Of a DNA stretch of 64,000 nt, positions 25,877-34,163 are shown in pieces. Numbering within the stretch: position 1 is the first letter of the stretch; each line of letters starts with the position of its first letter. The stretch is taken from contig NZ_CP150291.1 in NCBI RefSeq assembly GCF_038051985.1, forward strand, positions 558,001 through 622,000, in the 5' to 3' direction. The position numbers were made by a program, and so were the translations under genes. The notes beneath the pieces are model-generated. The model did no database searches and was not told the DNA's origin. It worked only from the letters and a program-made list of their open reading frames with translations. Source of the DNA: Solibacillus sp. FSL H8-0523 (GTDB taxonomy: Bacteria; Bacillota; Bacilli; Bacillales_A; Planococcaceae).

Positions 25877-27301
25877 ATGATCCAAACATCCATCCACACA
25901 AAAACCTTCAAAGTCTCTACACACAGGCAAAACACTTCCTACAAAGGCATCCTCGTTGAACCGACAATCGAAAACTTTTTCACAGGTCGCATATGGTCGC
26001 GGTACAATACGCCGTTTCCCCAGCAAAAAATCAACACCTACATCAAGCATCATTACTTCACAACCCTCCCAGCAGTTTCAACTAAGCCGAAACTAACATG
26101 CAATCGCTGCCTAAACAAAATCCCGCACAAATTCATCACCTTCCACTGCGCAAAATGCCAGCAACTTTGTCATTATTGTCGCCACTGCATAACGATGGGG
26201 CGCATGTGTAGCTGTGAGGAGCTCATAAAATGGTGTGGGCCGAATTACGCCATAAAAAAGATAAAACCATACTTCACATGGACCGGCACATTAACGCTGC
26301 ATCAGCAAAAAGCCGCAGATGAGCTCACGATTAGCCTGCAGAAAAATCGCAATCATCTGGTGAGTGCGGTTTGCGGAGCGGGAAAAACAGAGATTTTATT
26401 TGCCGCTATTTACGAGGCACTGAAACAAAATAAGCGCGTTTGTGTAGCAACCCCGAGGACAGATGTGGTGCTCGAGCTGTATCCGCGTTTTTTACAAGTG
26501 TTTCAAAACATCACGATTCATGCGCTGTACGGAGGGGCAGAGCCGAATGCACAATTTGCGCAGCTGGTTCTTTCAACAACGCAACAGCTCTATCGTTTTG
26601 ATCAGGCGTTTGATGTGATGATTGTCGATGAAGCGGATGCGTTTCCGTATACCTACGACGAAGCCTTGCAACAAGCGGTGTTAAAAGCGAAAAAACCCAC
26701 GGCGCCAATTGCCTTTGTGACTGCGACGCCTTCCCCGAAATTACTAGCACAAAAAACCGCCGAACATTGGGGCTATTCCTTTATTGCGCGGCGCTTTCAT
26801 GGCTTTTTGTTACCTGTCCCGAAATTTCAATCGCTGTGGCGCTACGACAAAGCATTCAATAAAAACCGCATCCCGCAAAAATTGCGCGCGTGGCTAGAAA
26901 AGCGACTTGAAAATAACGAACCCTTCCTCATTTTTTTCCCAACCATTGACCTGATGGAACGCGCGGTACCCCTATTTCAACAAATGGAACCGACAATTGA
27001 ACGCGTGCATTCAGAAGATCCATTGCGAAAGGAAAAGGTACTCGAGCTTCGGAATGAACAGCGCAAAGGCTTACTGACAACGACCATTCTAGAGCGTGGT
27101 ATTACGATAAAAAATGTACAGGTGGCCGTCATTGGTAGCGAAAGTCCAATTTTCACCGCGAGTGCGCTCATTCAAATTAGTGGCCGTGTTGGGCGCAATC
27201 CGCAATTTCCAGATGGCGAAATCGTCTTTTTTCATCACGGTATTACGATAGAAATGGACAAGGCCCGCAAAAAAATTCAGGAGATGAACCGCCATGAATA
27301 A
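25877..27301 (+). CDS. comFA: Competence DNA-uptake ATPase/helicase ComFA
   Basis: A 474-residue DEAD-type ATPase, cytosolic and membrane-associated, that helps pull transforming single-stranded DNA through ComEC. The N-terminal Cys-rich zinc module spans about 74-118 (CNRC, CAKC, CHYCRHC, CSC). Walker A is VCGAGKT (about 163-169), Walker B is VDEADAF, motif III is VTATPS, and the C-terminal helicase lobe ends with QISGRVGRNPQ. The length fits the family. The RBS AAAGGAG precedes the ATG at 25877. The stop overlaps comFC by 8 bases, so the two are co-translated. comFB, which lies between them in Bacillus subtilis, is absent. Confidence 0.95.
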   Translation: MIQTSIHTKTFKVSTHRQNTSYKGILVEPTIENFFTGRIWSRYNTPFPQQKINTYIKHHYFTTLPAVSTKPKLTCNRCLNKIPHKFITFHCAKCQQLCHYCRHCITMGRMCSCEELIKWCGPNYAIKKIKPYFTWTGTLTLHQQKAADELTISLQKNRNHLVSAVCGAGKTEILFAAIYEALKQNKRVCVATPRTDVVLELYPRFLQVFQNITIHALYGGAEPNAQFAQLVLSTTQQLYRFDQAFDVMIVDEADAFPYTYDEALQQAVLKAKKPTAPIAFVTATPSPKLLAQKTAEHWGYSFIARRFHGFLLPVPKFQSLWRYDKAFNKNRIPQKLRAWLEKRLENNEPFLIFFPTIDLMERAVPLFQQMEPTIERVHSEDPLRKEKVLELRNEQRKGLLTTTILERGITIKNVQVAVIGSESPIFTASALIQISGRVGRNPQFPDGEIVFFHHGITIEMDKARKKIQEMNRHE

Positions 27302-27899
27302 ACCAATCATGAATTGTCTGTTATGTGAACGCGAATTGCAGGGCGGTATGGGGTGGAAAGAACTACTTACAGCCGTTTTACCGAAAACCATTTGTCAACG
27401 CTGCGAACAACGCTTTGAAAAAGTGACGCAACAGCTAGATGCAGATGTTGTCACATTATTTCATTATAATGATGCGATGAAGGATTTCTTGCACCGCTAT
27501 AAATTCATGCATGACGTTGTGCTAGCGCATGTATTTAATCGAGAAATAGCCGCCCATTTAAAGCACGATCCCCGCCTGATTATTCCGATTCCTATGCATC
27601 CAGAAAGCTTAAAGCAGCGCACGTTTTCCCATGTGGATGAATATTTAAAGGCGGCCAACATTCCATTTGTGCAGCACCTCGCTAAGCTATCGAGTGAACA
27701 GCAATCAAAAAAAACGCGACAGGAACGACTTGCCACTGCACAGCTATTTGAAGTGACTAATCCCGCCGCAATTAAGCACAAAAACATAGTGTTAGTTGAT
27801 GATATTTACACGACGGGTACAACATTTCGGCACGCAAAAAAAGCATTACTCGAAGCTGGGGCAAATACAGTAGATGGATTTATATTAATACACAGTTGA
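27294..27899 (+). CDS. comFC: Competence phosphoribosyltransferase-like protein ComFC
   Basis: A 201-residue protein of the ComFC/GntX family. It has an N-terminal zinc module CLLC...CQRC (residues 6-40) and a C-terminal PRTase fold with IPIPMHPESLKQRTF and the PRPP loop VLVDDIYTTGTT (about 163-174). It partners ComFA during DNA uptake in naturally transformable Firmicutes. The ATG overlaps the comFA 3' end by 8 bases, and the RBS (AGGAGATG) lies inside comFA. No clear comK box pair was found upstream of comFA. Confidence 0.93.
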   Translation: MNKPIMNCLLCERELQGGMGWKELLTAVLPKTICQRCEQRFEKVTQQLDADVVTLFHYNDAMKDFLHRYKFMHDVVLAHVFNREIAAHLKHDPRLIIPIPMHPESLKQRTFSHVDEYLKAANIPFVQHLAKLSSEQQSKKTRQERLATAQLFEVTNPAAIKHKNIVLVDDIYTTGTTFRHAKKALLEAGANTVDGFILIHS

Positions 27900-28018
27900 G
27901 GTTTAGGTGAAAATACTCATATCTAATAAATTTGGAAAGTTGTCAATGAAAAATAAGTAACGTTATGTATAATTATAATTAATGAAGTTCGTCTCATACT
28001 GACTAGGAGGTGTAGGAA

Positions 28019-28429
28019 ATGGCAGAGTTAAGAAATTGTCCGATGTGCCAAGAATTTTTCAACTATACAGGTTTACGTGAAGTATGTCATAACTGTGCGC
28101 AAAAGGAAGAAGATATGTATCAAGTGGTTTACCGATTTTTACGTAAGCGCGAAAATCGTGCAGCGAATGTTGATCGAATCGAAGAAGCAACAGGTGTTAA
28201 TCGTGATTTATTATACAAATGGGTGCGTAAAGGACGCTTGCATCCAGCGGTATTCCCGAGCCTAGGCTATCCTTGCGATAACTGCGGGCATTTAACAAAT
28301 AAAGGGAAGCTATGTGAGAAGTGCCAAAACAACTTGAAGTCGGATTTACGCACATTTGATGCGGCAAAGGAATTCCGAAATGATATCGCGCGTCGTGATC
28401 GCGTTACATACCATACGGATAAACGCTAA
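28019..28429 (+). CDS. yvyF: YvyF family flagellar-region protein
   Basis: A 136-residue protein matching the flagellar-operon YvyF family. It begins with a zinc-ribbon-like NCPMCQEFF...CHNC, followed by a helix-turn-helix-like centre (VDRIEEATGVNRDLLYKWVRKGRL). A second zinc ribbon, CDNC...CEKC (about 91-107), ends in a basic tail. It may act as a regulator, but its function is not established. A TAGGAGGTG RBS precedes the ATG. As in Bacillus subtilis it lies between comF and flgM. Its own terminator separates it from flgM. Confidence 0.9.
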   Translation: MAELRNCPMCQEFFNYTGLREVCHNCAQKEEDMYQVVYRFLRKRENRAANVDRIEEATGVNRDLLYKWVRKGRLHPAVFPSLGYPCDNCGHLTNKGKLCEKCQNNLKSDLRTFDAAKEFRNDIARRDRVTYHTDKR

Positions 28430-28437
28430 AAACTAGA

Positions 28438-28476
28438 GAAACGGAGTCTTATTAATAGGACTTCGTTTTTTATTTT
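28438..28476 (+). terminator. Rho-independent terminator of yvyF
   Basis: AAACGGAGTC and GACTTCGTTT form a 10-bp stem (one wobble) with a T6 tail. Confidence 0.75.
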
Positions 28477-28558
28477 AGTAAAATGTACATAGAACAACTA
28501 AAAATACAATACATTCAAAACTTTTGGCACATAAAAGTTGGAATTTTTTTAGAAAGCA

Positions 28559-28585
28559 TAAACAATTTTCTGACGTAGTCGAAAT
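28559..28585 (+). promoter_or_regulatory. Sigma-D promoter of flgM
   Basis: TAAA (28559-28562), exactly 15 bp, then GTCGAAAT (28578-28585), against the consensus TAAA-N15-GCCGATAT. It lies about 40 bp before the flgM start. Confidence 0.7.
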
Positions 28586-28626
28586 ATATAGTATAAAGAT
28601 GATTTAAATGAGGGGAGGCCATACCA

Positions 28627-28887
28627 ATGAAAATCAATCCAATTGGTTTACAGGCGATTAATTCATACAAAAAACAAGCACGCACAGATAAAGCTACAAA
28701 TGTCCAAAAATCATTTGCAGATCATATCGAAATTTCGTCAAAAGCAAAGGAAATGCAGGCAACAAACACCTATGCGGCTGAACGCGCGGACCGCATTAAA
28801 CAGCTAAAGGCAGATATCGATTCGGGCACATATAAAGTCGATGCCAAGCAAGTTGCACAGGATATGCTGAAATACTATCGTCGCTAA
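28627..28887 (+). CDS. flgM: Anti-sigma-D factor FlgM
   Basis: An 86-residue negative regulator of flagellin synthesis. It binds sigma-D until hook-basal-body completion. The N-terminus MKINPIGLQAINSYKKQ and the C-terminal sigma-binding helices (RADRIKQLKADIDSGTYKVDAKQVAQDMLKYY) are typical. A sigma-D promoter precedes it, giving the usual autoregulatory loop. The RBS is GAGGGGAGG. flgN follows after 33 bases in the same operon. Confidence 0.95.
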   Translation: MKINPIGLQAINSYKKQARTDKATNVQKSFADHIEISSKAKEMQATNTYAAERADRIKQLKADIDSGTYKVDAKQVAQDMLKYYRR

Positions 28888-28920
28888 TTTAAATTTTTTA
28901 CGTAAGGGAGCATAAATTAC

Positions 28921-29427
28921 ATGTCGATTGCCAACATTGTTGCAACGTTAGAGAAGCTAGAAAAAATGCATAAAAGTCTACTTGAGCTAGCAGTTACCAA
29001 AACGGAATACATTAAGCAAGGTGATATGGAAAAGCTTGATCAGCTCATTAAAAATGAACAGGCACATGTAGCGGCGATTGATACGTTCGAACAACAGCGT
29101 CAGAAAATGGTAACGGATTACCTTCGAGCAAAAGGATTTGCTCTTTCTGATACACCCTCTGTTGCCGATGTTATTGAGGCTGCTCAGCAATCAGAACCGA
29201 CCGAAGCGTTAGTCGCAGTACGCGAGCGCATGGTCGAGCTTTTAGGGAAATTAAAAGCGCAAAATGATTTAAATCAAAAAATGGTGTTCAACTCTTTGCA
29301 GTTTGTCAATATTACACTCGATGCGATGCGTCCACAGAAACGTACGGAGCAGTTTAACTATTCCGGTGCAGAAGTACGCGGCCAAACGGAAATAGCGCGT
29401 CGCTCATTTAACGAATTCAAAGCTTAA
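28921..29427 (+). CDS. flgN: Flagellar export chaperone FlgN
   Basis: A 168-residue, largely helical cytosolic chaperone for the hook-filament junction proteins FlgK and FlgL. The FlgN pattern is a long N-terminal helix (LEKLEKMHKSLLELAVTKTEYIKQGDMEKLDQLIKNEQ) and a C-terminal segment that should hold the substrate-binding region. Its position between flgM and flgK matches Bacillus subtilis yvyG. RBS AAGGGAGC. A strong terminator and a repeat array separate it from flgK, which has its own promoter-like sequence. Confidence 0.9.
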   Translation: MSIANIVATLEKLEKMHKSLLELAVTKTEYIKQGDMEKLDQLIKNEQAHVAAIDTFEQQRQKMVTDYLRAKGFALSDTPSVADVIEAAQQSEPTEALVAVRERMVELLGKLKAQNDLNQKMVFNSLQFVNITLDAMRPQKRTEQFNYSGAEVRGQTEIARRSFNEFKA

Positions 29428-29477
29428 TCGCATGTTCTTTGTCTGCGCATGCAGCGATGGACATGCGATTTTTTTGC
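29426..29477 (+). terminator. Rho-independent terminator after flgN
   Basis: AATCGCATGT (29426-29435) and ACATGCGATT (29461-29470) form a perfect stem followed by T7. The loop can form a second short hairpin, TGCGCATGCA. Confidence 0.85.
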
Positions 29478-29569
29478 TTTTATTGCATTTGCTGGTGGGA
29501 TTACAGGCAGTCTTGATTTTATAGATTGTTTTAGTATTTCTGTGATTTTATAGTGGGAATTTTGGGTTT

Positions 29570-29681
29570 ATGAGCGAAATTCGTTTGCTTATGAGCGTTT
29601 TTTTCGGGGGAATGAGCGAATTTAGCTCTTTTATGAGCGATCTAACGAAACTTATGAGCGAATTCAGCACTTTTACGAGCG
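29570..29681 (+). repeat. ATGAGCG heptamer array B (6 copies, exact 21-bp period)
   Basis: Copies start at 29570, 29591, 29612, 29633, 29654 and 29675, all exactly 21 bp apart. The last copy is ACGAGCG, as at the end of array A. The intervening 14 bp differ from copy to copy but favour AATTC/AATTT after the heptamer and T runs before the next one. It lies in the 443-bp gene-free gap between the flgN terminator and flgK, in the same orientation as the genes. No RBS precedes the first ATG. Confidence 0.85.
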
Positions 29682-29803
29682 GATTACCTAATAATGGAAA
29701 CTGAACCCAGCATATTCTCACCTTCACAGTGGTCGCGCACCCTAAACGAGGTAGGATTTTGTCCTATTTTTGCGCCAATTCAAATTAATTCACAAAATTT
29801 TGT

Positions 29804-29830
29804 TCAAAGCATTACATAACATGTCGAAAT
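29804..29830 (+). promoter_or_regulatory. Sigma-D-like promoter of flgK
   Basis: TCAA (29804-29807), 15 bp, then GTCGAAAT (29823-29830). The -10 element is identical to that of flgM. The site is 40 bp before the flgK start codon and would restore transcription after the flgN terminator. Confidence 0.6.
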
Positions 29831-29870
29831 AAAGACTAATGAGAAACGAAAGACAAGAGGAGGCACAACC

Positions 29871-31445
29871 ATGCGCTCAACATTCATGGGACTTGAAGCA
29901 AGTAAACGCGGGCTTTTTACACAGCAATCAGCCCTTTATACAACAGGCCATAACATTTCAAACGCCAACACAGAAGGCTACACACGCCAACGCGTTAATA
30001 TGGAAACAACGCCAGGATTCCCGGGTACAGGCTTAAACTCGCCAACAACAGCAGGCCATATCGGAACAGGGGTACAGGCGCATTCTGTACAACGTATGCG
30101 CGACGAGTTCGTAGACCGCCAATTCCGCCAAGAAACGAATAAACTTGGTTACTGGCAATCCACGACAAAATCGATTTCACAGATGGAAGATGTGATGTCA
30201 GAGCCATCAGAGTTCGGGATTAACCAAGCGTTCACGGAATTCTGGAAGTCAATGGAAGATGTCGTAACGAATCCAAAAGACACAGCAGCGCGCCAAGTAA
30301 TGATTTCAAAAGGCCAATCATTAGCCGAATCATTTAACTATATGGATACGCAGTTAAAGTTAATTCAAGGAAATATCGGAAACGAGATTAATGTCATAAC
30401 AGGCGAAGCAAACAGCCTTTTAAAACAAATTGCGAATTTAAACAAACAAATCCAAGCTGTTGAACCAAATGGCTATATGCCAAACGATCTTTATGATACG
30501 CGTGACGTGTTATTAGATAAATTAAACGAGATTATGCCGGTTTCCGTTTCATATGAAAAATCAGGCGGGAATTCTTTAGCAATTGCTGAAGGTAGTATGA
30601 CAGTTACGTTTAAAAAAGCAGGCTCAACAGATGAAATTACTTTAGTGCAAGGGAAAGATTATGCTGCACTATCTACGGATAATACGAGTGGAGGCCCGAT
30701 TACAGGTGATGTCGACGGGACAACCGGTAAATTTTTAGAGTTCTCTAAAATTAATATCTCTGGATTATCGAGTGACCATGAAAAAAATCCACCAGCAGCA
30801 CCAGGTACACCTGTAGCATATAGTGATTTGGAGTCTTCAAAAGGGAAATTGGTCGCTTTAATTGATGCATTTGGACATAGCGGTGGTAAAGGGCTATATC
30901 CGGAAATGCTTTCACAGTTAGATCTTTTGGCAAGTGAAATTGTTCGAGTATTCAACGCAGCTCATCAACAAGGTTTTGATTTGAAGGGAACTGCAGGCAA
31001 ACCGTTCTTTGATGAAGCGGGTACTACAGCCGCCGATATTAAAGTGCAAATTACAAAGCCTGAAGAAATTGCTGCTTCTGACGCTCCTAATGAAGAAGGT
31101 AACAATAAAAATATCTTAGCCATTGCAGCGTTACAAACAGAAGTTGTTAAAGATGCAGGAAATACGGCAACTCTACAAGGTGGTACATTCCAATCATTCT
31201 ATAAATCATTAATCGGTGACTTAGGTGTAAAAGGTAAACAAGCGGTAATGGAAGAGTACAACTCAGGTACATTAAATTTACAAATTGAAAAAAATCGTGC
31301 GTCATTTAACTCGGTATCACTAGACGAAGAAATGACAAACATGATTACATTCCAGCAAGCATACAACGCCAACGCACGTATGATTACTGTAATCGACGAA
31401 ACATTAGACAAAATCATCAACGGCATGGGCCGTGTCGGATTATAA
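29871..31445 (+). CDS. flgK: Flagellar hook-associated protein 1 FlgK
   Basis: A 524-residue hook-filament junction protein, exported by the flagellar type III system. The N-terminal D0 region reads MRSTFMGLEASKRGLFTQQSALYTTGHNISNANTEGYTRQRV, the FlgK hallmark. The C-terminal D0 reads EEMTNMITFQQAYNANARMITVIDETLDKIINGMG. The middle (about 230-420) is the variable domain. RBS AGAGGAGG. flgL follows after 49 bases. Confidence 0.96.
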   Translation: MRSTFMGLEASKRGLFTQQSALYTTGHNISNANTEGYTRQRVNMETTPGFPGTGLNSPTTAGHIGTGVQAHSVQRMRDEFVDRQFRQETNKLGYWQSTTKSISQMEDVMSEPSEFGINQAFTEFWKSMEDVVTNPKDTAARQVMISKGQSLAESFNYMDTQLKLIQGNIGNEINVITGEANSLLKQIANLNKQIQAVEPNGYMPNDLYDTRDVLLDKLNEIMPVSVSYEKSGGNSLAIAEGSMTVTFKKAGSTDEITLVQGKDYAALSTDNTSGGPITGDVDGTTGKFLEFSKINISGLSSDHEKNPPAAPGTPVAYSDLESSKGKLVALIDAFGHSGGKGLYPEMLSQLDLLASEIVRVFNAAHQQGFDLKGTAGKPFFDEAGTTAADIKVQITKPEEIAASDAPNEEGNNKNILAIAALQTEVVKDAGNTATLQGGTFQSFYKSLIGDLGVKGKQAVMEEYNSGTLNLQIEKNRASFNSVSLDEEMTNMITFQQAYNANARMITVIDETLDKIINGMGRVGL

Positions 31446-31494
31446 TACACAACTACAACTTAGACTAAGCAACTAGAAAGAAGGCAAAACCGTA

Positions 31495-32424
31495 ATGCGC
31501 GTTACACAATCCATGCTATCTAACAATATGCTTCGTAATCTGAATACAAGCTACAACAAGATGAGCAAACTTCAAGATCAAATGAATTCAGGATCACTAA
31601 TTAACCGTCCTTCCGATGACCCGGTAATCGCCGTAAAAGGAATGGGCTACCGCGTAGACTTAGATAAAAACGCGCAATACCAACGTAATATTAATGAGGC
31701 GCATACTTGGGTGGATTCTACAGATGAAGCATTAGACCAAGTTGGTACTTCGTTAATTCGTGTGAAAGAGTTAATTGTACAAGCAGCGAATGATACAAAT
31801 ACACCTGATGAACGTAAAAAAATTGGTGAAGAAATTAGCCAAATTCGTGAGCAATTCCGCGATTTAGCCAATTCGAAAATTGGTGATAATTATATATTCT
31901 CAGGAACTTATACAAATCGCCCATTATTTAGTGATGGGGCGATTAATCCCGAAATCGCTGGTCAAGACGGCTTAACAAAATCTATTGACATGAACGTCTT
32001 TGATGGCATTTCAATGAAAGTAAATACGACAGGCGTAGATTACTTCCAAAAAGTCGATGAATTTATGGGGCAGCTTGAAGGGATTTTGAACAATAAAGAC
32101 ATTACAAGTGAAGAAATCGGTGCGGCATTAGGCGCAGAATTTGAAAATGCTGGAGGCACAGCCAAAATTCCAGCATTAGACGGCTTGCATAGCACGGTCT
32201 TGACAATGCGTGCAGAAATCGGCGCAAAACAAAACCGCCTAGAATTAATGCAAAACCGTTTAGAAATTCAAGAACTGAACGTGACGAAGCAGCTATCTGA
32301 AAATGAAGACACAGACTACGCAAAAGCCATTACAGACATGACAACAGCCGAGTCAATTCACCAAGCGTCTTTATCTGTAGGTGCAAAGATTATTCAGCAA
32401 ACTTTAGTTGACTTTATCCGTTAG
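31495..32424 (+). CDS. flgL: Flagellar hook-associated protein 3 FlgL, copy 1
   Basis: A 309-residue HAP3, which together with FlgK joins hook and filament. The N-terminus (MRVTQSMLSNNMLRNLNTSYNKMSKLQDQMNSG, RPSDDPV) and the C-terminus (DYAKAITDMTTAESIHQASLSVGAKIIQQTLVDFIR) are flagellin-like and characteristic. The RBS is the weak GAAGG 13 bases upstream. A second copy follows at 32643; the two share near-identical terminal domains and differ in the middle. The 3' flank carries one copy of the 81-bp unit that is expanded behind copy 2. Confidence 0.94.
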   Translation: MRVTQSMLSNNMLRNLNTSYNKMSKLQDQMNSGSLINRPSDDPVIAVKGMGYRVDLDKNAQYQRNINEAHTWVDSTDEALDQVGTSLIRVKELIVQAANDTNTPDERKKIGEEISQIREQFRDLANSKIGDNYIFSGTYTNRPLFSDGAINPEIAGQDGLTKSIDMNVFDGISMKVNTTGVDYFQKVDEFMGQLEGILNNKDITSEEIGAALGAEFENAGGTAKIPALDGLHSTVLTMRAEIGAKQNRLELMQNRLEIQELNVTKQLSENEDTDYAKAITDMTTAESIHQASLSVGAKIIQQTLVDFIR

Positions 32425-32505
32425 ATGAAGACAACTAAAGTTCTGCGAAAGCAAAGCGACAGTTGCAAACGGTTTTAAAAAATAAATGACTTCATCCGTT
32501 AATAA
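32412..32505 (+). repeat. Single diverged copy of the flgL 3' repeat unit
   Basis: Starting with the last flgL codons (TTTATCCGTTAGATGAAG), this stretch has the same order of blocks as the 81-bp units behind the second flgL: CAACTAAAGTTCTG, GCGACAGT, CAAACGGTTT. It ends in TTCATCCGTTAATAAC. It shows that gene and 3' flank were duplicated together. Confidence 0.75.
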
Positions 32506-32642
32506 CAATCTAAATTTCGCAATAAAGATTCAATTTCTACATTACATGAAGTGGCAAAACACAACTTACCATTTTATTCAGTCAGCTTAGAAATTACCGT
32601 GTTTCGACCATTTCAAATTCTTTTTTGAAAAGGGGAATGGCA

Positions 32643-33617
32643 ATGCGTGTTACACAATCGATGTTATCAAGCAATATGCTACGAAATTTAAATAATAGTT
32701 ATAATAAAATGTCTAAATATCAAGACCAGTTGAACTCTGGAAAGATTATTAACCGTCCATCTGATGACCCGGTAGTAGCCGTAAAAGGGATGAGCTACCG
32801 CGTGGATTTAGACAGAAACGTACAATATCAACGTAATATGCGTGAAGCTCATACGTGGTTGGATTCGACGGACGAGTCTTTAGATCAAGTCGGGACTTCT
32901 TTAATTCGTGTGAAAGAGCTAATTGTACAAGCAGCGAACGATACGAATACAAAGGAAGAGCGCAATAAAATCAGCGAAGAAATCAAACAAATTCGTGCGC
33001 ATATTCAGGATTTAGGTAATACAAAAATTGGAGAAAATTATGTTTTCTCAGGTACGAAAACAGGGACACCATTATTTGTTAATGAACCAACTCTAAATGT
33101 AACGGTATTAAATGAAGCAGCTTTAGGAACAAAAACAGATAGTAATGCTCCAGGAAATAAAACTGTAGAGATTGATGTATTCGACGGCATCAAAATGCAA
33201 GTCAATACAGCGGGGATGGAATTATTTGGCGCTGTTGATGATTACTTAGCAGAGGTAGAAGGCTTATTTGGTCGTCACAAAGATCCTACTCAAACACCTG
33301 CTACAGGCGAGGAAATCGGTGACTTATTAGGTCTTTCAGGCACAGGTGCAACAACCACTAATCCTAGACTAGATAAAATCACTGAAAAAGTACTCGAAGT
33401 CCGAGCTACAGTGGGAGCGCGTCAAAATCGTCTTGAATTAATGACGAACCGCTTAGAAATCCAAGAAGTTAGCGTGACAAAACAAATGTCACTTAACGAA
33501 GATACAGACTATGCCAAAACCATTACCGAAATGGTAACAGCCGAATCTATCCACCAAGCATCCTTGTCTGTAGGGGCAAAGATTATTCAGCAAACTTTAG
33601 TTGACTTCATCCGTTAG
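32643..33617 (+). CDS. Flagellar hook-associated protein 3 FlgL, copy 2
   Basis: A 324-residue paralogue of the preceding FlgL with the same D0/D1 termini: MRVTQSMLSSNMLRNLNNSYNKMSKYQDQLNSG at the start, SIHQASLSVGAKIIQQTLVDFIR at the end. The central domain is longer and different (about residues 145-240). I start it at the ATG at 32643, preceded by GAAAAGGGG; a GTG/ATG-like frame six codons earlier lies upstream of the RBS. Two flgL genes in tandem are unusual. They could give alternative junction proteins, perhaps matching different filaments (hag and the vWA-flagellin of this window); this is inference. The stop codon is the start of an 81-bp tandem array. Confidence 0.9.
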   Translation: MRVTQSMLSSNMLRNLNNSYNKMSKYQDQLNSGKIINRPSDDPVVAVKGMSYRVDLDRNVQYQRNMREAHTWLDSTDESLDQVGTSLIRVKELIVQAANDTNTKEERNKISEEIKQIRAHIQDLGNTKIGENYVFSGTKTGTPLFVNEPTLNVTVLNEAALGTKTDSNAPGNKTVEIDVFDGIKMQVNTAGMELFGAVDDYLAEVEGLFGRHKDPTQTPATGEEIGDLLGLSGTGATTTNPRLDKITEKVLEVRATVGARQNRLELMTNRLEIQEVSVTKQMSLNEDTDYAKTITEMVTAESIHQASLSVGAKIIQQTLVDFIR

Positions 33618-34092
33618 ATGAAGGCAACTAAAGTTCTGTGACGAAAGCGAAGCGACAGTCACAAACGGTTTAAATAAAACGAAGACTTCATCCGTTAGAT
33701 GAAGGCAACTAAAGTTCTGTGACGAAAGCGAAGCGACAGTCACAAACGGTTTAAATAAAATGAAGACTTCATCTGTTAGATGAAGGCAACTAAAGTTCTG
33801 TGACGAAAGCGAAGCGACAGTCACAAACGGTTTAAATAAAATGAAGACTTCATCCGTTAGATGAAGGCAACTAAAGTTCTGTGACGAAAGCGAAGCGACA
33901 GTCACAAACGGTCTAAATAAAATGAAGACTTCATCCGTTAGATGAAGACAACTAAAGTTCTGTGACGAAAGCGAAGCGACAGTCACAAACGGTTTAAATA
34001 AAATGAAGACTTCATCCGTTAGATGAAGGCTACTAATGTCTTGTGACAAAAGCGAAGAGACAGTCATAGACGGTTTAATACCATCCGTTAAC
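33605..34092 (+). repeat. 81-bp tandem repeat array (6 units) from the flgL 3' end
   Basis: Units start at 33605, 33686, 33767, 33848, 33929 and 34010, each exactly 81 bp apart. A partial unit (CCATCCGTTAAC) lies at 34081. The first four units are almost identical; the sixth is diverged. Each unit contains a hairpin CTTCATC-CGTTA-GATGAAG (7-bp stem) and a second TGTGAC...GTCACA hairpin. The first unit includes the last codons and stop of flgL copy 2. Because 81 is a multiple of three, a 195-codon frame stays open on the minus strand; I regard it as a by-product. Confidence 0.9.
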
Positions 34093-34111
34093 AACATAAA
34101 TTTCAACAACT

Positions 34112-34144
34112 GAGCGTTTGGAGCTTTTCCAAACGCTTTTCTTA
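34112..34144 (+). terminator. Rho-independent terminator before yviE
   Basis: AGCGTTTGGA and TCCAAACGCT form a 10-bp stem followed by TTTTCTT. The same AGCGTTTGG stem is used behind hag. Confidence 0.75.
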
Positions 34145-34163
34145 AAAAGGGGGGCCTATAAGT

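Larger units (their letters stand above)
29428..29870 (+). other. Intergenic region flgN-flgK
   Basis: This gene-free 443-bp region holds the flgN terminator, ATGAGCG array B, a small TAGGA/TCCTA hairpin followed by T5 (29752-29771), and the probable sigma-D promoter of flgK. Such a gap is unusual inside an operon that is compact in Bacillus subtilis. Confidence 0.6.

Noticed and set aside
18978-29681. CRISPR interpretation of the ATGAGCG arrays
   Set aside because: The constant part is only 7 bp and the variable part 14 bp, far below CRISPR repeat and spacer sizes. No cas gene is present.
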